Shown here: positions 16,901 to 25,045 of the stretch, piece after piece
How positions within the stretch are numbered: position 1 is the stretch's first letter
Layout of the letters: each line of letters opens with the position of its first letter
NCBI RefSeq assembly: GCF_004762035.2
Contig: NZ_SIJK02000047.1
Coordinates: 1 to 38,774 of the forward strand
Reading direction: 5' to 3'
From: Candidatus Chloroploca mongolica
GTDB lineage: Bacteria > Chloroflexota > Chloroflexia > Chloroflexales > Chloroflexaceae
DNA length: 38,774 nucleotides
The notes under the pieces: generated by a model
What the model saw: the letters and a program-made list of their open reading frames with translations, nothing else
What the model was told of the DNA's origin: nothing
Databases searched by the model: none
Made by a program: the position numbers and the translations under genes

Positions 16901-17148
16901 AGGCCAAGGTTGAAGGTAATCGCCCTATTCGCGATGGCGAGGTGCTCACCGCCTGCCAGCAAGTCTGCCCGACGCAGGCCATCGTCTTTGGCGATATCAG
17001 GGATGACCAAAGCCTCGTGACCCAGCGCAAGGCCGAGCCGCACAACTATACGGTCTTTGGTCTGCTCAATGTCCGCCCACGGACAAGCTACATGGCCCGT
17101 GTGCGCAATCCCAATGAAGCCCTGGCTGGCGAAGAAGGCGAGGCCTGA
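13996..17148 (+). CDS. actB: Alternative complex III subunit ActB: molybdopterin-oxidoreductase-like plus iron-sulfur protein (1050 aa)
   Basis: A twin-arginine motif TRRTFLKLMGASLALAGLSG lies near residue 60, following the family's typical N-terminal segment (RKFWRSLDELADNPTFHEFL). Residues of about 80-760 resemble the molybdoenzyme large subunit. The C-terminal domain has cysteine clusters: CTSCNACVVAC near 820, CQHCERAPCELVC near 874, CVGTKYCSNNCP near 907, CSFC near 954 and CQQVCP near 987. These fit three 4Fe-4S and one 3Fe-4S cluster as in known ACIII. In this family the molybdenum site is not used. A GTG at 13966 would add 10 residues; ATG at 13996 fits family starts better, though neither has a good ribosome binding site. 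The stop is followed directly by the cytochrome gene (TGAgATG). Confidence 0.93.
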   Translation: MSEITLHAPEHELEAIRSRLQSSRGRKFWRSLDELADNPTFHEFLSREFPAGASELNDPVTRRTFLKLMGASLALAGLSGCTMAIRQPQEQIAPFARAPYDRVPGLPQYYATALSLDGFGLGVAVKSYDGRPVKIEGNPNHAASLGATDLFAQAEILALYDPDRPETVLSRNTIRTWDQFLVALSEVMQLQRALQGQGLRLLTPTVTSPTLAAQINELLASLPNARWVQYDPIGRSQTYGGTELAFGEPLEPRYRLDLARVIVTLDADVFSEGPGRVRYARDWAAGRRVLGSSTEVSRLYSVEPALSPTGIVADHRLPLKAGDVASFAYALASGLGIPGLNGAAPVLAEQATAFVAAAVADLRAAGAQGLVIAGESQPPEVHALAHAINVALGAVGTTVTYSDPVAVAPTNQLADLRTLADELKSGAVEVLIILDSNPVFTAPADLDFENAMAQARFSAVLNYYDDETAALSTWFVPAAHPLESWGDVRAFDGTTTIIQPLIEPLYGGRTPHDLLAVMLGQSGQTDYAVVSSYWQQASGFEDAADFEPFFKGSLNNGVVPGTALPAREVTLRSGLAFQPPAPAPAGLELNFRPDPGIYDGRYANNGWLQEVPRPTTKLTWDNAALISPRTAISLLNLRINPEDLAAEDNLTAQRTLEGLIEANGTLIELQYAGRSLTMPIWVVPGHAEGTVTVSLGYGHGPRGGRVSDGTGFNTYQLRTSEAPWFGPLEVNLAGGTYPLASTQNHWTLEARDIVRVGAFARFKEDPKYISREIYQEAYGKDKPGPGTDGYISLLPDELPAPNDFKTGPQWGMSIDLTACTSCNACVVACQAENNIPIVGKEEIARGREMHWIRIDRYFAGHDFDNPETYVMPMLCQHCERAPCELVCPVIATVHDAEGINNMIYNRCVGTKYCSNNCPYKVRRFNFFQYQDLNEPSLKLGRNPEVTVRNRGVMEKCSFCIQRISAVRIKAKVEGNRPIRDGEVLTACQQVCPTQAIVFGDIRDDQSLVTQRKAEPHNYTVFGLLNVRPRTSYMARVRNPNEALAGEEGEA

Positions 17149-17149
17149 G

Positions 17150-17761
17150 ATGCAGCCTGTTGCCCGATCCCTCCGTAGGAAGCCAACCGTGATGAGCCGC
17201 CTGGCCCGTTTTGCCTGGTTGCCCCTCTGTTTCGTGCTGGTCGGATGTCATATCGATATGTACGATCAGCCCAAGTATCGGCCCAATCGCCCGAGTGATT
17301 TTTTTGAGGATGGGCGCTCGATGCGCCCACCCGTCGAAAATACGGTCGCGATGGGAAGTTTCGAGGCCGACTCGGCGCTCTTTACCGGGCGTCTCAATGG
17401 TGAATTGGCGGTTGAATTGCCAATGGAATTGACTGCCGATTTACTGGAGCGAGGGCAGACCCGCTACGACGCCTTCTGTGCCCCGTGTCACGGTCTGGCC
17501 GGCGATGGCAACGGCGTGATCGCCTATCGCGGACCCATGGAGGTGCCGACCTTGCATAGTGATCGCCTTCGCACGGTTGCCATTGGCTACTACTTTGACG
17601 TCATTACCAATGGCGTCAACCGGATGTATAGTTATGCGCATCGCATTCCACCTGAAGATCGCTGGGCCGTCGCCGCGTATGTGCGTGCCCTGCAGTTGAG
17701 CCAGAATGTTGACGCTGATACCCTGACCGCCGAAGAGCGTGCCCTGCTTGGTGGGCCGTAA
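17150..17761 (+). CDS. actE: Alternative complex III subunit ActE: monoheme cytochrome c lipoprotein (203 aa)
   Basis: One haem-binding motif, CAPCH, occurs within YDAFCAPCHGLAGDGNG. Later comes RMYSYAHRIPPEDRWAVAAYVRALQ, which holds the likely axial Met and the C-terminal helix of class I cytochromes c. The N-terminus ends a hydrophobic stretch with VLVGC, a lipoprotein cleavage site, so the protein would be membrane-anchored outside the cytoplasm. The ATG at 17150 follows the actB stop by one base (TGAgATG) and is used here. A second ATG at 17192 gives a more classic 18-residue lipoprotein signal (MSRLARFAWLPLCFVLVG) and may be the true start. It passes electrons within ACIII. Confidence 0.88.
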   Translation: MQPVARSLRRKPTVMSRLARFAWLPLCFVLVGCHIDMYDQPKYRPNRPSDFFEDGRSMRPPVENTVAMGSFEADSALFTGRLNGELAVELPMELTADLLERGQTRYDAFCAPCHGLAGDGNGVIAYRGPMEVPTLHSDRLRTVAIGYYFDVITNGVNRMYSYAHRIPPEDRWAVAAYVRALQLSQNVDADTLTAEERALLGGP

Positions 17762-17785
17762 CGGTATAGAGAGCGAGCTTCCGTC

Positions 17786-18448
17786 ATGTCTGCACAGATC
17801 TTCTCGCGCAACGCCAATGCAATCCTGCTGGTGAGTATCGCTGCGATTGTGCTGCTCATTGTCGGCATTATCTCAGCTCTGATCGGGCTCTACCTGTCAC
17901 CCTGGTATACCGGGGTCGGTGATGCGATCGAGCAGCCAGTGCCTTTTAGTCACAAACATCATGTTGATGAACTGATGATTGATTGCCGCTATTGCCATTC
18001 GACTGTCGAACGGGTTGCCCACGCAGGCATTCCTTCGACCGATACCTGTATGTCGTGTCACTCGCAGATCTGGACGAATAGCCCGCTTTTGCAACCAGTG
18101 CGCGATAGCTATCAGACAGGTGAACCCGTGCTCTGGAATCGGGTCTACGATTTGCCCGATTTTGTCTATTTCAACCATAGTGTTCACGTTGCCAAGGGCA
18201 TCGGGTGCGCGTCGTGCCACGGACGGGTCGATCTGCAACACTTGACGGCCAAGGAACAACCCCTTTATATGGGTTGGTGTCTCGGTTGCCACCGCGCCCC
18301 CGAAGAGTTTATCCGCCCGCGTGATGAGGTCTTCAATATGGCCTACGATCCACAGATGATGCCCATCGACGAGCGGCTTGCGCTGGTTCAAGAGTATCAG
18401 ATTCCAGTTGATGGTCGGCTGACCCATTGTTATATGTGTCACCGTTAA
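17786..18448 (+). CDS. actA: Alternative complex III subunit ActA: pentahaem cytochrome c (220 aa)
   Basis: A single N-terminal membrane helix (residues 12-36) precedes exactly five CXXCH motifs at residues 67, 88, 141, 165 and 215. Extra histidines (HKHH, NHSVH) can serve as distal haem ligands. This matches ActA, the pentahaem subunit of ACIII. The last haem motif lies two residues from the C-terminus. It begins 24 bases after actE. It should exchange electrons with ActE and the oxidase, or with a soluble carrier, on the outer membrane face. Confidence 0.92.
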   Translation: MSAQIFSRNANAILLVSIAAIVLLIVGIISALIGLYLSPWYTGVGDAIEQPVPFSHKHHVDELMIDCRYCHSTVERVAHAGIPSTDTCMSCHSQIWTNSPLLQPVRDSYQTGEPVLWNRVYDLPDFVYFNHSVHVAKGIGCASCHGRVDLQHLTAKEQPLYMGWCLGCHRAPEEFIRPRDEVFNMAYDPQMMPIDERLALVQEYQIPVDGRLTHCYMCHR

Positions 18449-18461
18449 TAGAGGGAACCCA

Positions 18462-18896
18462 ATGAGCCATACGTCAGACAGCCATACCATTAAAGAACCC
18501 TCGCCAGAGAGCCTCGCTAAAGGGTATGAGGTGAGCGACTGGAGCATGCGTCCGGTCTTCATCCTCACGATTGCCTGTGTCAGTCTCTTGCCACTGGCAA
18601 TTGTCGTTATCTTTATTATGCTTGGTGCAACCAAGGGGCAACTTGGCGATGTCAGCCATAACCTGGCCCCACCCGAACTCGCCCAGTTGCCCCCTTCGCC
18701 ACGCCTCGAACAGAACCCGAATGCCGATGGGACACGCATCATGCGTGAGGCGACTGAACAGATCGAGAACTACGGCTGGGTGAATCAGCGTACCGGCGTT
18801 GCCCATATTCCTATTGATCGGGCCAAGGAATTGTTGCTTGAGCAGGGCATTGCTCCCTTTGCAACAACCCAACCCGAGGGCGGAACAAGACCATGA
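18462..18896 (+). CDS. Single-helix membrane protein of the ACIII/oxidase operon (144 aa)
   Basis: One membrane helix (VFILTIACVSLLPLAIVVIFIML, about residues 32-54) follows a polar N-terminus. Then comes an extracytoplasmic part with PPSPRLEQNPNADGTRIMRE and QRTGVAHIPIDRAKELLLEQ. I recall small proteins of this pattern next to SCO1 and cytochrome oxidase genes in several phyla; some may correspond to the subunit called ActG. That label is not certain here. The ribosome binding site AGAGGGA fixes the ATG at 18462. Its last four bases overlap the SCO1 gene (ATGA). It is likely a structural or assembly subunit. Confidence 0.75.
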   Translation: MSHTSDSHTIKEPSPESLAKGYEVSDWSMRPVFILTIACVSLLPLAIVVIFIMLGATKGQLGDVSHNLAPPELAQLPPSPRLEQNPNADGTRIMREATEQIENYGWVNQRTGVAHIPIDRAKELLLEQGIAPFATTQPEGGTRP

Positions 18897-19744
18897 CGAT
18901 GTATACGCCACTTTTCCGCTGGTTCTCGGCCCTGTTGCTTGCGATCATGCTGACGCTTAGTCTGGCCCCCGCAGTGGTGCAGGCGCAGAGTGGCGCCCAT
19001 CATCTCGAGAATATCTCGTTCGAGCAGCGCCTTGGTGAGAAGGTGCCCCTTGATCTGCCGTTTGTCAACGAACATGGCGAAACTGTCGTTCTGGGTGACT
19101 ACTTCGGTGACTTGCCAGTGGTGCTCTCATTGGGCTACTATGAATGCCCAATGCTCTGTTCGCTGGTGCGCAATGGCATGGTCGACGGCTTGAGTGATGT
19201 GCGCCTCACCGCAGGCATTGATTACCATGTCGTCAATGTCAGCATTGACCCCACCGAGACGACGATGCACGCGGCCAATACCAAAGCTGCGATCGTGTCA
19301 CGCTATGCTCGCCCTGGCAGCGAAGAGGGCTGGCACTTTTTGACGGGAACCCAGGATAGTATCAAGCAACTGGCCGATGCTGTCGGCTTTGCCTATTTTT
19401 ATGATGAGACGATTGATCAGTATGCGCACGCCGCTGGTATTCTCGTGCTCACCCCTGAGGGTGCCCTGGCCCGTTATTTCTATGGCATCGAATATAACGC
19501 CAGCGATCTGCGCCTCGGGCTCGTTGAGGCGTCGGGGAACAAGATTGGCACACCGGTTGACCAGTTGTTGTTACTCTGTTATCACTTTGACCCTTCGACT
19601 GGCAAGTATACCGGTCTGGTCATGACCATCACTCGCATCGCCGGAACCATCACCGTGATGTTCATCCTTGGCTCGATCTTTTTCCTGAGCCGTAGTTCTC
19701 AGCAACGTGGCGCACCTCCCGGGTCAGCTGCTAGCGCAGATTGA
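18893..19744 (+). CDS. SCO1/SenC family copper chaperone for cytochrome oxidase (283 aa)
   Basis: A signal peptide (residues 1-32, ending VVQAQ) leads into a thioredoxin-like domain. The copper motif is C85-P-M-L-C89 and a conserved histidine lies at about residue 179 (HAAGIL). These three residues bind copper in SCO proteins. A C-terminal membrane helix (IAGTITVMFILGSIFFL) anchors it, which is common in bacterial SCO proteins of oxidase operons. It would deliver copper to the CuA site of the subunit II encoded immediately downstream. It overlaps the preceding gene by four bases. Confidence 0.93.
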   Translation: MTMYTPLFRWFSALLLAIMLTLSLAPAVVQAQSGAHHLENISFEQRLGEKVPLDLPFVNEHGETVVLGDYFGDLPVVLSLGYYECPMLCSLVRNGMVDGLSDVRLTAGIDYHVVNVSIDPTETTMHAANTKAAIVSRYARPGSEEGWHFLTGTQDSIKQLADAVGFAYFYDETIDQYAHAAGILVLTPEGALARYFYGIEYNASDLRLGLVEASGNKIGTPVDQLLLLCYHFDPSTGKYTGLVMTITRIAGTITVMFILGSIFFLSRSSQQRGAPPGSAASAD

Positions 19745-19755
19745 GAGGAAGCACT

Positions 19756-20811
19756 ATGCCCGACTTCCCTTTGTTTCCTGAACAGGCCTCAACCTTTGCC
19801 GGGCCAATTGATGCCCTCTATGGCGTTTTGATCGCGCTCAGCCTGATCTTTGGCGGCATCCTGCCGTTCATTATTCTCTATCTGATGGTGCGCTACCATC
19901 GTAGCCAGAAGGCTGATCGGACGAATCAGCCCGAGGGAAGCCTGCCGCTCGAATTGACGTGGACGATCATTCCGCTGGTGCTTGTGCTGGGGGTCTTTTT
20001 CTGGGGCGCGTTTCTCTATATTGACATCCGCACCCCACCCGAGCGCAACCTTGAGATCTATGTCATTGGCAAGCAGTGGATGTGGCACGCCCAGCATCCT
20101 AATGGCAAGCGCGAAAATAATGAGTTGCACGTGCCCATCAATCAGCCGGTCAAGCTCGTTATGACTTCGCAGGATGTCATCCATAGCTTCTATATTCCCG
20201 CCTTCCGGGTCAAACAGGATGTTTTGCCAGGTCGCTATACCACGATGTGGTTTGAAGCGACGCAAACTGGCGAATACCATCTCTTCTGTGCCGAGTATTG
20301 TGGCACCGAACACTCACGCATGGTTGGACGTGTTGTTGCTATGAGCCTCGCCGATTACGAGCGCTGGTTGACGACCCCCGGCGAGATTATTCTGCCCGAT
20401 GGCAGCGCTGGCGCGGGAGGCGGTGATTCGACCCTGATTCCGTCGATCGGCGATCCTATGGCGCTCGCTGGGGCGCAGCTCTTTACGAACCTGGGGTGCG
20501 TCGGTTGTCATCGCGATGATGGGGCCGGCATCGGCCCGAGCATGGTGGGGCTCTATGGCGTCGAGACACGGATGCAGGATGGAAGCCTGGTGACCGCCGA
20601 TGAAAATTATCTCCGCGAGTCGATTCTTAATCCTGGAGCCAAAATTGTCGCCGGGTATGCTAATGTGATGCCGTCGTACGATGGGCAACTCAGCGAGGAT
20701 CAGTTGAATCAGTTGATCGCGTATATCAAGTCGCTCTCGGATAGTGAGAGCGCCAGCACCCGTCTCTCGAATGCCCAGATCGCCAGTGTCGTTGCTGACG
20801 AATTGAAGTAG
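19756..20811 (+). CDS. coxB: caa3-type cytochrome c oxidase subunit II with fused cytochrome c domain (351 aa)
   Basis: Two membrane helices lie near residues 18-41 and 68-90. The cupredoxin domain has the CuA site C178-AEY-C182-GTE-H186-SR-M189 and an upstream His (DVIHSF). A cytochrome c domain follows with CVGCH at residue 248 and a likely Met ligand in YANVMPSY. The fusion makes the enzyme caa3-type. An in-frame TTG at 19741 gives five more residues but sits inside the SCO1 stop region. ATG at 19756 with GAGAGGA upstream is preferred. Electrons enter from ACIII or a soluble carrier and pass to subunit I. Confidence 0.95.
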   Translation: MPDFPLFPEQASTFAGPIDALYGVLIALSLIFGGILPFIILYLMVRYHRSQKADRTNQPEGSLPLELTWTIIPLVLVLGVFFWGAFLYIDIRTPPERNLEIYVIGKQWMWHAQHPNGKRENNELHVPINQPVKLVMTSQDVIHSFYIPAFRVKQDVLPGRYTTMWFEATQTGEYHLFCAEYCGTEHSRMVGRVVAMSLADYERWLTTPGEIILPDGSAGAGGGDSTLIPSIGDPMALAGAQLFTNLGCVGCHRDDGAGIGPSMVGLYGVETRMQDGSLVTADENYLRESILNPGAKIVAGYANVMPSYDGQLSEDQLNQLIAYIKSLSDSESASTRLSNAQIASVVADELK

Positions 20812-20842
20812 ACCCGCTAGAACTATCCAGGGAAGATGCATT

Positions 20843-22501
20843 ATGGCAACAACAGCCCTTCCGTCACGTGGCTATCTCGAAGATGATACTCCAACCGTCT
20901 GGGCATGGATCAAGTCTTGGCTCTTCACGGTTGATCACAAGCGCATTGCGATTCTCTATCTCCTTGCGATCAATTTTTACTTTCTCCTGGGCGGTCTGGC
21001 TGCGTCAGTCGTCCGGATCGAGTTGATTACCCCGCAGGGCGATCTGCTCTCCTCTGACCTTTACAACCGGGCGTTTACGCTGCACGGGATCATCATGGTC
21101 TTCTTTTTCTTGATCCCGGGTATTCCTGCGGTGCTCGGCAATTTTTTGATCCCGCTGATGGTCGGGGCACGCGATATGGCTTTTCCCCGCCTCAATCTCT
21201 TTAGCTGGTATCTCTATATGATCGGCGGGATCTTTGCCCTCTCCGCCGCTGTCTTTGGTGGCGTTGATACCGGCTGGACCTTCTATACGCCCTTTAGTTC
21301 GACCTATTCCAATTCAAATGTGATCCTGACGATTGCTGGGGCGTTTGTGATGGGCTTTTCGTCCATCGCCACTGGCGTGAATTTCATCGTGACGACCCAC
21401 ACGATGCGCGCTCCCGGTTTGACCTGGTTCCGTCTGCCGCTCTTTGTCTGGTCAAGCTATGCCACGAGCCTGATTATCGTGCTGGCAACGCCGGTCGTCG
21501 GGATTACGCTGCTTTTGGTTGCGATCGAGCGCATCTGGGGCGTCGGGATCTTCGATCCGGCCCTCGGTGGCGATCCACTGCTCTTTCAGCATCTCTTCTG
21601 GTTCTATTCGCATCCTGCGGTCTATATCATGATTTTGCCCGGGTTCGGGGTTATCTCGGAACTGATCTCGACCTTCTCACGCAAGCGCATTTTTGGCTAC
21701 GAGTTCATTGCCTTTTCCAGTATGGCAATTGCCATCATCGGCTTCCTTGTCTGGGGCCACCATATGTTCGTGAGTGGGCAGTCGGTCTATGCTGGCCTGG
21801 TCTTCAGCTTCATTACGATGCTCGTCGCCATTCCTTCCGCCATCAAAGTCTTTAACTGGACCGCAACGCTCTACAAGGGTTCGATTAGCTATCGTACCCC
21901 GATGCTCTATGCCCTCGGGTTCATCGGGCTCTTTGTGATCGGCGGGCTCACCGGTATCTTCCTCGGCGTGGTCGCGATTGATATTCACGTCACCGATACC
22001 TATTTTGTCGTGGCCCACTTCCACTATGTGATGGTCGGCGGCACGATTATGGCCTACCTTGGTGGCATCCATTTCTGGTGGCCCAAGATGACCGGACGGA
22101 TGTACAACGAGGTCTGGGGCGGGATTTCGGCCCTGATCATCTTCGTTGGCTTCAATATGACCTTCTTCCCCCAGTTTGTGCTGGGCTATTTGGGGATGCC
22201 CCGCCGCTATCACGTCTATCCCCAGGAGTTCCAGGTGCTCCACGTGCTCTCATCGGCAGGCTCGACCGTGCTTGCGATTGGCTTCATCATTCCCCTGGTC
22301 TACCTGACGCTTTCGCTCTGGAAGGGCAAGCTCGCCGGCGATAATCCGTGGGACGCAACCGGGCTTGAGTGGACGGTTTCGTCACCGCCGCCAGCCCACA
22401 ATTTCGATGAGATCCCTGTGGTGACCACCGAGGCGTATGCCTACCCGCCCGAGGCCGCCGAGCGCGACGCGGCTGCGTGGCGCCCTGGTTCACCTCTGTA
22501 A
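20843..22501 (+). CDS. coxA: Cytochrome c oxidase subunit I, A2-type haem-copper oxidase (552 aa)
   Basis: Twelve or more helices carry the metal ligands: haem a H81 (FTLHGI), CuB H257 with the linked Tyr261 in YSHPAVY, CuB H306-H307 (GHHMF), haem a3 H392 and haem a H394 (HFHYVM). The D-channel glutamate of A1 enzymes is replaced by Tyr-Ser (YSHPAVY), the hallmark of A2-type oxidases such as that of Rhodothermus. An ARD aspartate at the channel mouth and the IKVFNW lysine of the K channel are kept. It reduces oxygen to water and pumps protons. The ribosome binding site is GGGAAGA upstream of the ATG. It ends 105 bases before coxC; a small hairpin lies in that gap. Confidence 0.96.
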   Translation: MATTALPSRGYLEDDTPTVWAWIKSWLFTVDHKRIAILYLLAINFYFLLGGLAASVVRIELITPQGDLLSSDLYNRAFTLHGIIMVFFFLIPGIPAVLGNFLIPLMVGARDMAFPRLNLFSWYLYMIGGIFALSAAVFGGVDTGWTFYTPFSSTYSNSNVILTIAGAFVMGFSSIATGVNFIVTTHTMRAPGLTWFRLPLFVWSSYATSLIIVLATPVVGITLLLVAIERIWGVGIFDPALGGDPLLFQHLFWFYSHPAVYIMILPGFGVISELISTFSRKRIFGYEFIAFSSMAIAIIGFLVWGHHMFVSGQSVYAGLVFSFITMLVAIPSAIKVFNWTATLYKGSISYRTPMLYALGFIGLFVIGGLTGIFLGVVAIDIHVTDTYFVVAHFHYVMVGGTIMAYLGGIHFWWPKMTGRMYNEVWGGISALIIFVGFNMTFFPQFVLGYLGMPRRYHVYPQEFQVLHVLSSAGSTVLAIGFIIPLVYLTLSLWKGKLAGDNPWDATGLEWTVSSPPPAHNFDEIPVVTTEAYAYPPEAAERDAAAWRPGSPL

Positions 22502-22521
22502 ACTGGTCAGTCGCAGAGGTC

Positions 22522-22543
22522 GTGCGCAGGCTCGCCTGCGCAC
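22522..22543 (+). other. Small intra-operon hairpin between coxA and coxC
   Basis: A 9-bp perfect stem (GTGCGCAGG/CCTGCGCAC) has a 4-base loop CTCG. It lies 20 bases after coxA and is not followed by a T-run. It may protect the upstream message or partly attenuate the downstream one. The role is inferred. Confidence 0.5.
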
Positions 22544-22606
22544 CAATCTCTGCCCGTTTCTCGCGGTGGTATGCCTACCCCGCGCAAAGGTTTGAGGAGC
22601 GAAACC

Positions 22607-23419
22607 TTGGCGACAACAACAACAACGCAAGGATCAGAGGTACAGGGGCACGAGGCACATGCTGACCACGGTCACGCCGGCCACGGCCGCGAGCTGCAGC
22701 ACCATTTTGAGACGCCACAACAGCAGAAAGAGGCGGCCACCCTGGGGATGTGGGTCTTTCTGGTGACCGAGTTGATGCTCTTTGGCGGGATCTTTATGGC
22801 CTATGCGGTCTATCGCTGGGCCTTTCCCGATATCTGGGCCGAGGCAGCCCATCATCTCAATACGCCCCTTGGTGCAGTCAATACGGTCGTCTTGCTCGTC
22901 AGTTCCCTCACCGTCGCCCTCGCGGTCAATGCCGCCGAAGAGGGACGCAAACAGCGCCTCATTCGCCTGCTTGGTGTGACAATGGTGCTCGGCGTGGCGT
23001 TCCTGGGCATCAAGGCGTATGAGTATAGCGAGAAGTTTGCCCACTGCGCTGGCTACAAGACGCCAATCGCATGGGCAACCAGTGGCACCCCGCTCGGCGA
23101 AACCGAGTGCCTCGTCCCTGGGCGGGCGTTTGTCTTCCCCGAGGCCCACGGCACAACTGCCGCCGATGTGCACAACGAGGTTACGCCAGGCCAGGGCAGT
23201 CCCTATCAACTCTTTTACCTGCTCTACTTTATCTCCACCGGGCTGCACGCCGTCCACATGCTGATCGGGTTGAGCATCGTCGGCATGCTGACCTTTATGG
23301 CCGTGCGCGGGGTCTTCACCGCGGCCTACTCCACACCCGTCGAGATCGGGGGCCTCTACTGGCACCTGATCGATATTATCTGGGTCTTCCTGTTTCCGCT
23401 CTTTTATCTGGTACACTGA
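22607..23419 (+). CDS. coxC: Cytochrome c oxidase subunit III (270 aa)
   Basis: Seven-helix subunit III. Characteristic blocks are GMWVFLVTELMLFGGIFMAY near the start, ISTGLHAVHMLIGL in the middle and GLYWHLIDIIWVFLFPLFYL at the end. The N-terminus has a His-rich stretch (HEAHADHGHAGHG). An upstream ATG at 22571 is in frame, but TTG at 22607 has GAGGAG eight bases before it and gives the usual MATTTTTQGSE-type start. TTG is therefore preferred. The stop overlaps the next start by one base (TGATG). It stabilises the proton-pumping subunit I. Confidence 0.93.
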   Translation: MATTTTTQGSEVQGHEAHADHGHAGHGRELQHHFETPQQQKEAATLGMWVFLVTELMLFGGIFMAYAVYRWAFPDIWAEAAHHLNTPLGAVNTVVLLVSSLTVALAVNAAEEGRKQRLIRLLGVTMVLGVAFLGIKAYEYSEKFAHCAGYKTPIAWATSGTPLGETECLVPGRAFVFPEAHGTTAADVHNEVTPGQGSPYQLFYLLYFISTGLHAVHMLIGLSIVGMLTFMAVRGVFTAAYSTPVEIGGLYWHLIDIIWVFLFPLFYLVH

Positions 23420-23799
23420 TGGCAGAACACAGCAACACCATGCCTGGCGCCGATGGACACGCTGCGGCAAGCGACCATCATAGCCACGGCCATATCGGAC
23501 GCGACACCTATTATCGGGTCTTTGCCGCCCTGATGGTGCTGATGGTTTTGACGGTGGGAGCCTGGTGGGTCGAGGGGTTTATGGAGATCCCTCGTGTCTT
23601 GGGGGTGCTCGTCGCGCTGGCGATTGCGTCAACCAAGACGGTGCTGATTATTTACTATTTTATGCATATCAAGATCAGCAATCGGGTCACCCAGCTCTAC
23701 GCAGTCTCGGCTTTTATCGCCTTCACGATCCTCTTCGTCATTGTCATGGGTGATTATTTTGCACGCGGCTGGCCCCCAGAAATCGGCCCGCTCCCCTAA
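23419..23799 (+). CDS. Cytochrome c oxidase subunit IV (COX4/CtaF-like, 126 aa)
   Basis: A His-rich N-terminus (GHAAASDHHSHGHIG) is followed by three membrane helices. The middle one (VALAIASTKTVLIIYYFMHI) has the KxxLIxxYFMH motif of prokaryotic subunit IV. The length is typical. The start overlaps the coxC stop (TGATG), so translation is coupled. It closes the operon and is followed by the 8-mer inverted-repeat cluster at 23821-23954, which may terminate it. Confidence 0.9.
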   Translation: MAEHSNTMPGADGHAAASDHHSHGHIGRDTYYRVFAALMVLMVLTVGAWWVEGFMEIPRVLGVLVALAIASTKTVLIIYYFMHIKISNRVTQLYAVSAFIAFTILFVIVMGDYFARGWPPEIGPLP

Positions 23800-23809
23800 A
23801 CCCATAAGT

Positions 23810-23955
23810 TTGGCCCGTGTTGACGCAAAGGCGCAAAGCTGTGGATGCCAATCCATAAAATCTTTGCGCCTTTGCGTCAGATGCCTCTGCGCCTTTGCGT
23901 CATATATCCCGCCTTATGTGCAAGGTTGGCCCGTGTTGACGCAGAGGCGCAGAGC
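23810..23955. repeat. Cluster of inverted and direct repeats of 8-base GACGCAAAG-like units
   Basis: 18 bases at 23821-23838 pair perfectly with 23862-23879. A second pair, 23885-23902 with 23937-23954, matches 17 of 18. Two 30-base direct copies start TTGGCCCGTGTTGAC (23810-23839 and 23926-23955) and differ at two positions. The 18-mer CCGCCTTATGTGCAAGGT (23909-23926) recurs at 27126-27143. The cluster fills the gap between two convergent genes (oxidase subunit IV and the TIGR01777 epimerase). It may be a bidirectional terminator made of repeats. Confidence 0.85.
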
Positions 23956-23965
23956 CTGCACCCAT

Positions 23966-24901
23966 TTACCCTAGCAGATCCTGCAACGCCGGACGCAATT
24001 CTGGATACGCAAATTGATACCCAAGTTTTTGGGCCCGGTTCGGAACGACGCGCTGGCCTTTGACTACCAGATCCGCCATTTCACCAAGCGTGAGCCGCAG
24101 GCTGAATTCGGGCACCGCCAGCCACGAGGGCGACCCGATCACTTTGCCGAGAATATCAGAGAAGTCGCGGTTGGTCTCGGGGTTCGGGGCCGTGCCATTG
24201 AGTGGGCCGCTGATCTGCTCATTTTCGAGTGCAAAGAGAAAGAGCCCGATCTCGTCATCAGGATGAATCCACGAATAGTATTGTGAACCGGGCATAATCG
24301 GGCCACCAGCGCGCACCCGAAACGGAATCAAGATTTGCCCAAGAGCCCCGGCGTCAGGATCAAGCACAATGCCCGTACGAATAAAGGCCACTCGCACCCC
24401 ATACTCGCTCGCCCGTTGCGCCTCGTGCTCCCAGGCGATGCTCACCTTGGCCACAAAGTCGTTCCCTGCCGGCGAGTCTTCATCAAAGGTAGCCGTGGTG
24501 CTGTACCCGTAAAAGCCTGCCGCCGAGGCATTGACCAGGACGGTCGGGCGGGTTTGCGCAGCGGCAATCGCTTTCACCAATCCGCGTGTCCCGATCACCC
24601 GACTACTCAGAATCTCTTCTTTGTACGCCGGGGTCCACCTCACACCGATCACCCCCTGCGAAATCGGTGCCCCGGCTAAATTGATAATGGCATGCGCCCC
24701 ATCAATCGCCGCCGCCCAGGGGCCATCCTCCGCCGGCGACCACGCGACATACTCAGCCGCCCCCGGCAAGACGCGCCGCGCCGCATCAGGATTGCGCGAA
24801 AAGATAACCAGCGCATAGCCGCGCTCGCGTAACGCAGCAAAAAGTTTCCGTCCGACCAACCCGGTTGCCCCAGTGAGAATGATACGTTTTGTTGTGTTCA
24901 T
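23966..24901 (-). CDS. TIGR01777 family NAD(P)-dependent epimerase (311 aa)
   Basis: The extended short-chain dehydrogenase fold starts with RIILTGATGLVGRKLFAALR (NAD(P)-binding loop). It continues with HAIINLAGAPIS, the typical TIGR01777 sequence, VLVNASAAGFYG, YYSWIHPDDE and a C-terminal NRAQKLGYQFAYPELRPALQDLL. The family (YfcH in E. coli, SulA-related in cyanobacteria) is widespread, and its substrate is not established. The usual catalytic Tyr position reads SAAGFYGYS, as in other family members. Length is normal. The ribosome binding site is weak. It converges on the cytochrome oxidase operon and is divergent from the secreted glycosidase-like gene. Confidence 0.92.
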   Translation of the reverse strand: MNTTKRIILTGATGLVGRKLFAALRERGYALVIFSRNPDAARRVLPGAAEYVAWSPAEDGPWAAAIDGAHAIINLAGAPISQGVIGVRWTPAYKEEILSSRVIGTRGLVKAIAAAQTRPTVLVNASAAGFYGYSTTATFDEDSPAGNDFVAKVSIAWEHEAQRASEYGVRVAFIRTGIVLDPDAGALGQILIPFRVRAGGPIMPGSQYYSWIHPDDEIGLFLFALENEQISGPLNGTAPNPETNRDFSDILGKVIGSPSWLAVPEFSLRLTLGEMADLVVKGQRVVPNRAQKLGYQFAYPELRPALQDLLG

Positions 24902-25045
24902 ACTATTGAGGGTACCCCGAATCTAGCTCTGGCGTCAAGTCCTCTGCGCCGCTGCGTTAAAACGAAACGCCACGGTGAAGAGATATGGTATCCTATGCCC
25001 CGATGGATCAACAGCACCGCTTAGGCCAAATGAGGTTTCCCCCAG

